A stretch of DNA of 64,000 nucleotides from Pithys albifrons albifrons. Lineage: Eukaryota; Chordata; Aves; Passeriformes; Thamnophilidae. Both the position numbers and the translations under genes were made by a program. The stretch lies in the NCBI RefSeq assembly GCF_047495875.1, contig NC_092461.1:47323601-47387600 (forward strand), written 5' to 3'. Shown piece by piece: positions 36,583-46,792 of the stretch. How positions within the stretch are numbered: the first letter of the stretch is position 1; each line of letters opens with the position of its first letter. A model generated the notes under the pieces. It was given only the letters and a program-made list of their open reading frames with translations. It was not told the DNA's origin and searched no databases.

Positions 36583-39500
36583 TAAACTAGAAATATATAT
36601 TTCCTATCTTTTGTTATATATACAAACATTTTATTGGAGCTTTAAGTTTCAGCATACTGGGCTTTTTACACTGTACTGGATTGAGCTGGGAGGCAGTTAA
36701 TTTTCTTTAGAGCAGCCCATACGGTGCTGTGTTTTGGATTTGAGATTAAAAAATTGTTGATAACATATCAGTACTTTAGCTATTGCTCACACAGTGTCAA
36801 GTCCTCCTCTGTTCCCCACTCTTGTCCCCCGTCTGTGTCTATTCCACATTCTGTTGCTCTACATACATCTGTATTCTAGCCTGTGCCTGTTCTGGTTGAT
36901 TAAGAATCCAAGTCCCACAGTCACCTTATCATTTTGTACTAGTCAGTCTCCAGACCCCTAAGCAATAAAACAGTGCAAGACATAAGAAGTTCATATTCAG
37001 GGAACAGCAGTAAACTTGAAAAAAGTCCATGCCAACAGATAGTATTTTGCAGTTTACCTACTGTTACAAAGTTTAGCAGCAAGAAAGTTAATTCCATAAA
37101 GAGCAGAAGACACAAAGCATGTTACAGCTTCATTCAAATCCTGTCGCTGCCAATTTAAAAGCAGAGGAAAGGGCATAGTGAACACCATGTTAAACTTATG
37201 TCAAATAGTAATTTGAGCAGATAATTATTTTTGTACACTTTAAAATCCCAAAGAAAAAAACTTTGGCACATGCTCCTAATGTTCAGCATTGGACAGAGCT
37301 TGGGAGACATCCACTGGCCATGCTTTAGAACATGATAGAGGTATCAGAACAAACACAGCAATGGTCCAGGACTAATGCCAATTAAAAACATGACATTTAA
37401 AATCCATGTGTAACCACGGCCTCTCTGCAACTAAGGGAAAAGAAGAAACTAGGTTTATATTATCTTCAAAACACTACAGTCTGTTCATATCAGAAGCTTA
37501 TAAATGGACACTATTTCCTTAACTTTCTAATCAGAATCAGATACAAGAATAGGAAGTCAGTAATTGTCAGTTACTAAAAAGTTCATGTCTTTCCAAATCT
37601 TGTCACCCTCCTTCTATACCAATCACATTACTTGTCCAGCTCAACTATTATCTAAGTTTATAAACATGCCAATACAATTAGACACTGTAAGAAAAGTTTG
37701 TTTTTCTGTTTATCACAGGACTCCAATTGCTGCTGATGGCTGGAATACGATTTGGAAAGAAAACTATTTTCCTCCAGAAACACCTGCTTGTTATGAAACT
37801 CTTGGACTACTGGCCAAGACTGACATGGCCATCCATCTTGAAGCACCAAACCAGACAGCAGCACCTTGCAGAAGCTTCCAGCTGCATTGGCCACAGCGTC
37901 TCAGGCTGGACTCATACCCTATAAATAAAACACTCTCTGCAAGGATGACTACAGCAGAAATAAACCCTGAGTCCACATCAGGGAAATCAGGGTGCCAGGA
38001 GATCAGAGTCCTTTCCTCTTTTTTTCACTTCTTCTTTCCTCCAAAATAGTTTGAACTAAACCTGGTAACACTAGCCCTCAACAGCCTAAGTGCTGGCAGC
38101 AGATCACACAAGCTCTAGCTGCTCCCTTAACTCTAAGGACCTTCTTGAGGTTCAAACCAAAGAAGAGGAAGGAGACACCATATACTTATTGCAAGAGACA
38201 GACGGACTTGGACCTGGCAGCTAACTTCTAATTAGACAGAAATACTAGTGGTAGTCTCTGCACTTCACAGGACCAACATGGTATTCTCTGCAAGCTCAAT
38301 TCAAACATATACCATGTGTAAGGCTCTTCAAAAAAGGGACAAATGGGTGCAGCTCCAAAAATGGAGCAATATCACATATATGCTTAAGCAAATGCCCTCA
38401 TACTCATGTCCTGCTTCTCACAATTGCTTTCTTCAGTCTGCTAAACTCATTTAGGGGCCAAATTGCTTGGCACTGGAGGCTGGATTTGTCACTTAGGCCA
38501 TCTTTTGAAGCACTACAATCTAGGCTACAGAAGGAAAAGAAAACTGAGCATGCCACCCAGGAGAAATACTCTCCAGCTGTACAGACACGGTTTAAATGTG
38601 CTACCCGACATGGAGTTTCCAAACCGCAAAACATAAATAACCACAGGTAACAGTATCCCCGAACATCATGACAACAGTGGTAGGTAGCTATTCAGATAGA
38701 GTTTACTGCAAATCCTCAGGATGTGCTAATTTGGAGCCTATCTTTGCCATTTGAATACTTTTCGCTTCCACATGAGAATGGTAACAGCAATTGCTCCTGA
38801 AAGTCAGAAATAAGTACACAACATGAATAATACAACACATCAGGAACTCACTGGTATATGTACTGACCTCTGCTATTTCAATGATGGTGTCTATTGTAGA
38901 TTAAATTAATTAGAGAAAAATTAGCATGATAGAGAAACAGATGAGAGCAGAATACAAGACAACACAGAGAAAGCACAACAGTTCAGTATTTAAAAGCATG
39001 GGATAGGCGCTCAAACTGAAATTAAGAGGAATTCACCTCTTTGTTAGCAATGTCATTTCACATTAACACAGTTTCTTATAAAGCAGATGAGAAATATCTG
39101 CCTCACATACAAAGTATGTCAAAGCCATTCTGTCTGGATAGTCACTTTTATCGGCCCGTTCAAAAGGGATTATCCACTAAAAAGAAACAAATAAAAAAAT
39201 GCAAAATTTAGAGAAGAGTATAAAAGCAAAAGCAGCTGAGATATTATATACCTGGTAACTTTCAAAGATCTGGTGACAGGAGATATTTTTGAGTCAAGAG
39301 TTTTGTAATGTCATTACAAGTTTTATGGAGATTATAAATAGCAATGTATTATTAGAATTAATTAAAAATTACTTTTTCAAATAAATAAACCTTTTGTCAT
39401 CCTTTCCTATAGAAAAATAACTTTGTTCTTAATTATATTTCCAAATTAATACAGTATTTCCTTTTAGGAAGAGAATTAACATAAGAAATCACAATTTCAA

Positions 39501-41395
39501 AAACTTTCAACAGTTTTACATAGTCCATCTGTAGAAATTTATGAAATTTAAAAATTATCAATAGAACCTCAAGATTTTCCTGTTTACAATTAATAGTTCT
39601 CTACGAAATTTAAATTCTAAATGCACTGCAACTGTTAGAACAAAACACCTAACAAGTATTCTGTTTCTGCCTACCTAAAACAGGACACCAATCTCAAGAA
39701 TACTTGGTGTAATTTGCCAGTCCACACACATAAGGCCACTACAAGTCCACTATGACTCTTTCCCTCTGGGAGGCACAACATCCTTTATTTATTGCAAGTG
39801 ATTCATAACACTCTGCGTAAAGTGAGAAATAGCAGAGGACAGCACAGTACAGAGACAAAGAACTTTTGTTCCTCAAATGTGCCTTTTTTTTCCATAAAAC
39901 CTTGTTTGCAGATATGGAAGAAAATTTCTTATTGTCTGTAATATTCCTTACTGGGAACTTTCATTTGTATAGTAATCAAGATTAAATCTGTGATGAAAAC
40001 GATAAAGAATGACAATTCAAGCCTACCAATCAAACACAATTCTTCATGTAGATACTGCTTTATAATGCTAAGAAAAGAAATGATCCTAATAATAAAAAAT
40101 TGTTAGATCAGCCCACATAGGGCTCATATGGGGTTATACTAAACAGTGGCAAAAAAACCTAACCCACATGAATATAATGTATTATAAGAATTTATTTCAC
40201 TTACTGAATGTCTTTGATTTACTTGAGTGTTAATATTCTGTGGAGCCAACTAATTGAAAGCAGAAATCCTCAAATGGGAAATTTGCAATTCTATTACTGT
40301 ACCCTTAGCAAGAGTTATCTCAAACTCATTATACTAACGAAACAAGAGATTCTGTCTTTACCTAAATATATGACCAAAAGTTTCCTTCTCTTGAAATGAT
40401 ATCTTAAAAATGTACTGCATTTGCATTTTGTATACAAGGAAACAGAGTCTGGAGACAAGATGCCAATGCTACTTCAGACAGATAGAAAATGACCCACTGA
40501 ATTTGTGGCGGTGTGAGGCAGCTGTGCTGACGAACGGGAGCATGGGACACCAGGCAGCCCCTGGTAGCACCCTGACTCAAAAAGGACTGCAGCTCACCCT
40601 GAAGCCTTGTGCAACCAGTGTAGGAGCTGATGCTTCAGAAAACCAAGGTGCTTTTTCTTATTATTTGCCAGGCCTGACTCCTGCAGACATACAAAATGCT
40701 GCTTCATATTTGCTACTTAAGGGCAATATACTCCCCTCTTCACAACAATTCAGAAGAAGCGAGGTACTTCTCCGGTACCAGGTTAAAGGTGTTCTGCCAC
40801 TGCACCAGGCAAGGTTTCACTAGTCTGCCATATGACTGGAGTAGAAGTGTTGAAGTCCTTGACTAGTTTGTGCTAAAAACCTAAAAGCCTACAAACAGGC
40901 ACAAAAATCAGGGAGTTCACACAGGACAGGAATGGTCTATAGTATCTTTGTTATGCAGAGAAATCACACTCCCCCTGCAGAAGGTCCCTGGGTGCAGTAG
41001 CTGGTACCTGGGAAGGTGCCTCAGGGTATCATGAGGGCTTTTGCAGTGTGGGGAGCAGGGCCATGCTTCATGAGGACAGGTACAGAATACCTGATGCTTA
41101 TGAAGAGCCCTCAAAGATGTAGGAAGTAGACAGCATGAACTCAAAACTGTTGATATTTTTTGAGACATTTGGGGTATGACATGGAATCATGCAGAGTAAG
41201 AGTGAAGGTTACCTTATATTCAGTACAGACACTCTAAAATGACAGAAAAGAACCTATCTTATACTGGTGCTTTGCTGTCCTGGCGTTACTGTCCACACCT
41301 GGAAAGCAGGAGGGATGCCCTCCAGCACTGGCACAGTGTCTTCTTTGGCATTGTTGCTGTGACCCATAATGCCCTGGAGATGCTATTTATCTTGG
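36583..41395. other. Unassigned AT-rich DNA, no gene seen
   Basis: No exon, RNA gene or transposon is recognised. The longest reading frame of the whole window lies here (37564-38049, 161 codons, + strand), with overlapping frames on the other strand. It has no recognisable domain, no signal or membrane segment and no convincing start context, so I take it as chance. Confidence 0.5.
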
Positions 41396-41523
41396 TGCTA
41401 CATGGCCTGCAAAAGGAGTTAAATGCCTCCCTGACATCCGATCCCATCAGATCTAAGAAGGGTCAGCCCTGGATTAGTACTTGGATGGGAGACCTTCTGG
41501 GAAATGCTGGGTGCTCTAGGTTC
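41396..41523 (+). repeat. 5S rRNA-derived segment (SINE head or 5S pseudogene)
   Basis: The + strand aligns with vertebrate 5S rRNA from CTACATGGCC through the near-perfect core at about 41461-41522. The core includes CCTGGATTAGTACTTGG, GATGGGAGACC, TTCTGGGAA and GGGTGCTCTAGG. This core covers the intermediate element and C box of the 5S internal promoter. The A-box region is shortened, because the stretch between GATCTAAGAAG and GGTCAG lacks several bases. The upstream part is more diverged. A true 5S gene would be about 120 nt with a T-run terminator directly after. Here the similarity simply continues into another conserved-looking block, as in 5S-headed SINEs such as AmnSINE1 or LF-SINE. 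Confidence 0.8.
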
Positions 41524-41712
41524 TAGTCCTGAGGACTTCACTGTCACTGTACAAGCTTACTTGGCCGTGGCAGATGAACCTCAGGACTTAAACGGTGGGG
41601 CCAGTTCTGCGCACGCTGAGCCTCGCCTAAAATCCACTGCGCAGGCTGGAAGGGCACATCCACGTGGGGACAGCCCTTCCCAAATCTTCGTTGGCGAAGA
41701 TGAGCCACACAC
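41524..41712 (+). repeat. CpG-rich tail following the 5S head (candidate AmnSINE1/Deu-type SINE body)
   Basis: Directly after the 5S-like head comes a block of about 190 bp with nine CpG sites between 41565 and 41697, against an otherwise CpG-poor background. It includes TTGGCCGTGGC, TGCGCACGCTGAGCCTCGCC, CCACTGCGCAGG, CACGTGGGG and the near-palindrome CTTCGTTGGCGAAG. From memory the position and these motifs fit the body of an ancient amniote 5S-headed SINE (AmnSINE1 or a relative), but I could not align it to a consensus. The open reading frame at 41504-41788 that crosses it is probably incidental. Confidence 0.5.
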
Positions 41713-42590
41713 ACATGGCCTGCATGCCATCTATCTGTCAATTAAAATAGCCCAGAGCAGTACAGCAAAGAAAACTGAATCAGTTTAATAGAAGGAATAA
41801 TGTATCTAGCTGATGTATTTTGTATAACAATATATTTAGAAAATGTAACTTTTTCAGTTTAGAGTCACAACAACCATACTCTTTTTTTTTTTTTTGAGAT
41901 GAAAAGCATAACAAAAACAATGGAAACTGACCTCTTAGTGCCAAACATGATGGTGCGGGCTTGTTTCACATTTATGAATGCACTGCTCTGCACAGGCTGT
42001 TTACATTGACCTGAGTAAGAAGAAAGAGAGATTTTTAGATGAAGAAACTCGGGACCTTGATTTTAACATCCTAAATAATAAGTACATTAGTAAACATCTT
42101 CCAGTTAGAATTCACAGAACACTTGAAAATTTTATAGAAATAAAATAAATCAGCCAAACTATGTAAATATTAACTAAAGGTAAGAGTTAAAAAACCTAAG
42201 ACCAAATCCTACTGGTAAGGCTTAAACCTGTCATTGCTAGAGTAGTTACTAAACAAGAGTTAGGCATAATGCTATGTGATAGCGCAATATCTAAAAGTCC
42301 TTGACTCTTACAGTCAAATTGATGTGCACAAGTTAAATGCATGTGACTTAAAGCAACTAAACAGGTTTTCCTGAATTACCAGTCTCAACACACCTATGTA
42401 AATTTATATTTTAACTGTGTTTTGGTGCTCAGTTTGTGGAATGACTAGCTTAGTAAATTAAGTCATTTTTCCAGAAAGAAAACAATAACATAAATATCAA
42501 ATTTCCTGATGTGGACCTACTAAATATGGATCTCAGAAAATGTTATTATTTCATCAGAAATTCCAAATTTTATATAAAAATATGAAAATA
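41713..42590. other. Unassigned AT-rich DNA
   Basis: This holds a T14 run at 41882-41895 and no recognised exon, RNA gene or element. Confidence 0.45.
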
Positions 42591-43370
42591 TTATAGAATA
42601 ATAGAATAATTAGGTTAGAAGGAACTGCTTAGTCCAGCCCTCAGCTCAGAGCAGGGTATAATTAGATCAGGTTGCTCAGGGACACATCCACTTGAGTCTT
42701 GAATATGTCCATAACCTCTCTCAGAAACCAGTTCCAGTACTTTCCCACCATCACAGTAAAATTATTTTCCTAATACCTAATCAGAATTTTCCATGTTACA
42801 ACTTGTGTCCACTGCCTCTTAACATATCACTGCATACCTTCAAGATAAATCTACCTCCATCTCCTCTATCCTTCACTCAGGTACTCATTGACAGCACTGA
42901 GGTGGTCTCTCGGCCACCTCTTCTGAGCCTGAGTTGCTCCAGTTCTCTCAGCCTTGTGTTGTATGTCATGTGCTACAGTTCCTCAACCACCTTGTTTGGT
43001 CTTTGTAAGTCAACACCCTTCTAGGGAGCCCAAACTGGACACAGTATCCGCAGTCTGTCTCACAAATACCAAGAAGAGTGGAAGGATATTTTCCTGACCT
43101 GCTGGCTATACTTCTGGCCATGCAGCCGAGGGAAGTAGGTGACTTTCTCTGCTATAAGAGCAACACTGCTGACTTACAGGCAAATTGCTGCTCACTGGGC
43201 CCTTCTGCACCATTGCTTCCCAAGCACTTAGTCCCCAGCCATTGTTTTACACAGGGTTATTCCACTCCATGGGCAAGACCTTGCCTATGCTTTTGCTAAA
43301 CTTCGTGAGGTTCCTGTCAGCTCATTTCTTTGGCCTATCCAGGTCTCCCCGAATAGCACCACTGCCCCCA
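42591..43370 (-). mobile_element. CR1 LINE 3' portion (antisense, about 0.8 kb)
   Basis: A diverged CR1 end at 42591 (TTATAGAATAATAGAATAATT) leads into CR1 tail blocks such as 'gatcaggttgctcaggg' and 'tgagttgctccagttctctca'. Further blocks are 'gagcccaaactggacacagt', 'ttgctaaacttcgtgaggtt' and 'cctatccaggtctccccgaa', the last two from the RT-proximal part of CR1. The order matches an antisense, 5'-truncated copy of an older CR1 subfamily. It fades at about 43370. Confidence 0.8.
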
Positions 43371-43995
43371 GGCAAGTCAATGCCTCACTCCATGTGCCTC
43401 TGCCCAGGAGAGGTCCCAGGGCCTCTGCAGCCCCAGGCCAGTAGTAGCCTCCTTCCACGTGCCACCCAATTCAAGGTCTCCAACATGTGAAGGACATCAG
43501 CACCAGTCGGTGGCAGGGGAGATATCCTGTAGGGTGTTAGGACCATCACTGCATACTCTCCACACCACCCCAGGCAAGTTTAAGCAGAGATGCTGTGTGA
43601 CCCTGCTGTGCCAGTGGCTGTGACATGGTTGCACTGCTGCTCCTCACGAGCTCAGCCCTCCCAAAGCGGGATTAGGCTACTCCCAGCAGCAGCCAGAAGC
43701 CCAGAAGCAGCTCCCAGCACAACTGGAAGCAGAGACTAAAAATGCTGCACAAACTGCAAAGAGCAACTATGGCGAGCAGTCCAGGCAGTGCTCCAGGTGC
43801 CCTGCGTGCTCCTAGCACTACAAATCAAGTCCCTTTTGCAAGGCCTGTTCACTCTGGTCCTTTACTGCCTAAGCAGCAGCTAAGTAGTGACCGGAAAAGT
43901 GCAGGCAGGCACCAGCCCCCCCAGCTTAAAGGTTCTCTCATCAGGTCCCTTCCCACAAGACTGCAGTGGCTGCTGACTTTGGTTCACTTCCCTTA
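43371..43995. other. GC-richer unassigned block next to CR1
   Basis: This segment is visibly richer in G and C than its surroundings and contains several CpGs. I do not recognise it as CR1, LTR or exon. The reading frame at 43742-43996 is Ser/Pro/Gln-rich and without a domain. It may be an unrecognised repeat, an old retroviral fragment or unique DNA. Confidence 0.4.
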
Positions 43996-45421
43996 AGAAT
44001 GACATTTCGTACACCCACTGCCCTCACAACATTGTAATATTGATGCTAATGAAACCTTTCTGCCCTACTCGCAAATGTTCTGTTTAAAGCAAAAATATAT
44101 AGCTTACAAACTGAAACATTCTATCCTAGTTTTGGTTATTTGTTAAATGTAAATGTGCTATCTAGATACAAATGTTTTGTTCATCAGGAAGAAGCTGTGA
44201 TTACATGATCTTGGCTGACAAGATTTTTGTCTACAAACTCCCTCCTAAATTCACAAGATGCTCAAGGGGACTTCACATCTCCATGTCAGATCATATAAAA
44301 TGAAACAAGACAAAATGTCTTGTTACTTCCAGGCAAGGAAGTGGTATTTTCGCAGCACTATATTTCATTATGAATTTGGGCAATGACATTTTTGTCTTAA
44401 TGTAACAGCTGCTCTTAAAGCATTTCCTTTTTTGCTTTGTGTAAGGTTTTTCTGTTTCAGTGTCTCCTTAACTTGTACAGCTGCAAGGAGTTACAAGGGA
44501 ACCACCCTCTTCCTTTCCATGCCCTCTTGTTCCAGAATCACAGCCTTGCAGCTGGGCAAGCAGCAAAAATACCATCAGTCTGAAGTATATTTTCCTTCCC
44601 ATGAAATTATTCTCCCGGCCAGTCACTAACATCAGTCCCTCTAGTTTGAGAGCCTAAGAAATGCATGCTTCAAGTTAGCTGTCTTGATTGGGAATTTTTA
44701 AAGGCTTTAAGTAAGCCAAGTGTCCACTCCAACTGAAAATCAATGGATTTGGGGCATACACATTCACTGTCTTGGGAAGTGACACTCCAGTTCCCTATTT
44801 ATGATTGTAAGGCTAACCAGGAGCCTAAGCTATGCCTACATTGTCAGATACGCAGGTCAGAGATGGAACATGGATGAGATTAAGGATTGTGACTCAACCT
44901 CTGCTCCAGTGCACACATAAAGTCTCTCAAGCCATTCAGACAGCTGATTATACAATGTGGAGCCTAAATGCATAAATGAGTCAGGCGTTCCTTTTCTCTT
45001 AGAAATAGCAAGATTTTCAGGATTTTCAGAAGTATTTAGGTTGCGACCTTGAAGCCCAGCTCCCATATTTGAAAACAACACAGTCACTTATGATCACAAA
45101 AGCATTAATGGAACTTTGACACTGAAAGTTTGAACCTCAGTTTACTCAATTAATTGATGATCATCTCCATTTCCATTCAAGAGCACCATTTGCAAGCATC
45201 TTACATTAGTAGGTATGACTGCTTTCATGTTTGTAAGAACTCTAACTGAATGGTTCTGGTGCTTTTTGTCTCCTCCTGGATATAAATAATTTTAGGGATG
45301 ACATTAAGGTATTGCAGTTTCTCAGAAAACAGAAGAGGCTATTGCAGAAAAAACAACAGGTATAAAATTGATGAGCAGCTGAAGGGGACTGGTGCAAAAG
45401 CAGGAAGAGCAAGATGTTGGA
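43996..45421. other. Unassigned AT-rich DNA
   Basis: No exon, RNA gene or mobile element is recognised. Confidence 0.45.
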
Positions 45422-45560
45422 TACAGAATCACAGAATCACAGAAATCATTCAGGTAGGGAAAAACGTTTAAGATCAAGTTCAACCACTAACCCAGCACTG
45501 CCACCAATCTCAGCAGAAACTTTGCTGACATTACCACCTTCCATTCCCTCTGGGCATAAT
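45422..45560 (-). mobile_element. CR1 LINE 3'-end fragment (antisense)
   Basis: Tandem CR1 terminal units (AGAATCACAGAATCACAGAA) precede a diverged tail with 'tcattcaggtagggaaaaac', 'aagatcaagttcaaccacta' and 'acccagcactgccaccaat'. This matches the CR1 variant with the 'ccaaccattaacctaacactgcc' section. It is short and inactive, and the right end is approximate. Confidence 0.7.
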
Positions 45561-46172
45561 TATATCCTTTAGGAAAAAAAAAGATACGGTCAACAAATAT
45601 ATTAAATGAGACATTAATTCAGATCTTGTACCTTCTTTCCTTTGCATAAAAACGTTTCTCATAGCATTTCACTGGCTTAGCAAGGGTAACTGTGTGTCAG
45701 CTGCTGCCTTTCAGCCAAACCTACTTCTCTGTTGGAAGGTACTGTCCTCAAGGCAAAGTGGCATAACAGCCTGGGAGAACCATCCCTATTTTCTTCTAAA
45801 CAGTCACAGTAAGTTGCTAAGAAAGGCTGGTTAAAGTAAGAACAGTCACTTTGCACTGAAGCAGACACAGATATTCATCTATCTGGAGATAAAATTCTGA
45901 AAGCTACAACTTCCAAAATGAGATTAGAAGCAATAGTGATTTCTAAAATGATGTCTTAAAGATGTCATTAAAACTGGTACAAAAACTCAGTGAGCTTTTT
46001 CATTTGCACCAGATATATTTAAGCATAATTTACTGAGATTCACCCTGATTGTTCAAACCTATGCATATCTGAGCACAAGTATCAAGAATGAAAATATTTT
46101 GTTAAAAAACAATTATTTTATAGTGAAAAGTATGGCAAAAATGTTCATACAGAATTATAAAACAAGATATTT

Positions 46173-46792
46173 ATCAATGTCTTGGAAAAGGCAACAGAAT
46201 GCAGTGTCATCCAGTCTACAGATAGCACCATATTAGGGAAGACCACTTGATATGTGTAAGGGCAGGGCTGCCACCCAGAGTGTTGGACAGGCTGGAGGCA
46301 TGAGCTGACAGGGACCATATGAAATTCTGCAAGGACAGATACAGAGCCCTGTACTTAGGGAGGGAGAAACTCCTGCGTAGCATAGGCTGGACACTGTGTG
46401 GCTCAAAGAGCAGCAAGTTGAGCAGCATGTCCCAGCACAGAGATGGTGAACAGCATCCCAGACATTATTAGCAGGAGCATGGGCAGCAGACAAAGGGAAG
46501 GGATCATACTGGTTTATTGAAAAATCATCAGACCCTTCCTGAAATACTACATCCAGTGCTGCAGCCTGCCCTCGACACAAGGACAATGATAAACATTGGA
46601 GCGAGTTCAGCTGAGCACTGACCATACTGTCCAGAGAGGTTGTTCATTTGAGTTTCTCAAAAACCATATGAATAAAGCTCTGAGCATCCTGGACTGATCT
46701 CACATCTGACCATGCTTTGAGCAGGAGGATGGACTAGATCCCTTCTGAGGTCCCCTCCAACCTGAGTTATCCTGTCATCCTATAAGTCTATG
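46173..46792 (+). mobile_element. CR1 LINE 3' portion (sense, about 0.6 kb)
   Basis: This copy lies in the opposite orientation to the others. It starts within ORF2 at the segment just before the RT catalytic box. There the expected FADD is changed to a Ser-Thr-Asp-Ser sequence, so one catalytic Asp is lost. It continues through the thumb-like region with 'ttcctgaaatactacatcca' and 'gtgctgcagcctgcc'. It ends with 'gaggatggactagatccctt', 'ctgaggtcccctccaacctg' and a diverged CR1 terminal repeat near 46775-46792. It has many small deletions and is inactive. A minus-strand reading frame over it (46233-46625) is an antisense shadow. Confidence 0.88.

Noticed and set aside
37564..38049. Longest reading frame in the window (161 codons)
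   Set aside because: It has no domain, signal peptide or membrane segment. Composition looks random, other-strand frames overlap it, and no start context or splice sites support it.
41396..41523. Functional 5S rRNA gene
   Set aside because: The A-box region is shortened, the 5' part is diverged, and no T-run terminator follows the 3' end.
41504..41788. 94-codon reading frame across the 5S-SINE tail
   Set aside because: It starts inside the 5S-like head and has no domain. The CpG content is better explained by the element itself.
46233..46625. 130-codon Cys-rich minus-strand frame
   Set aside because: It is the antisense of the sense-strand CR1 at 46173-46792.
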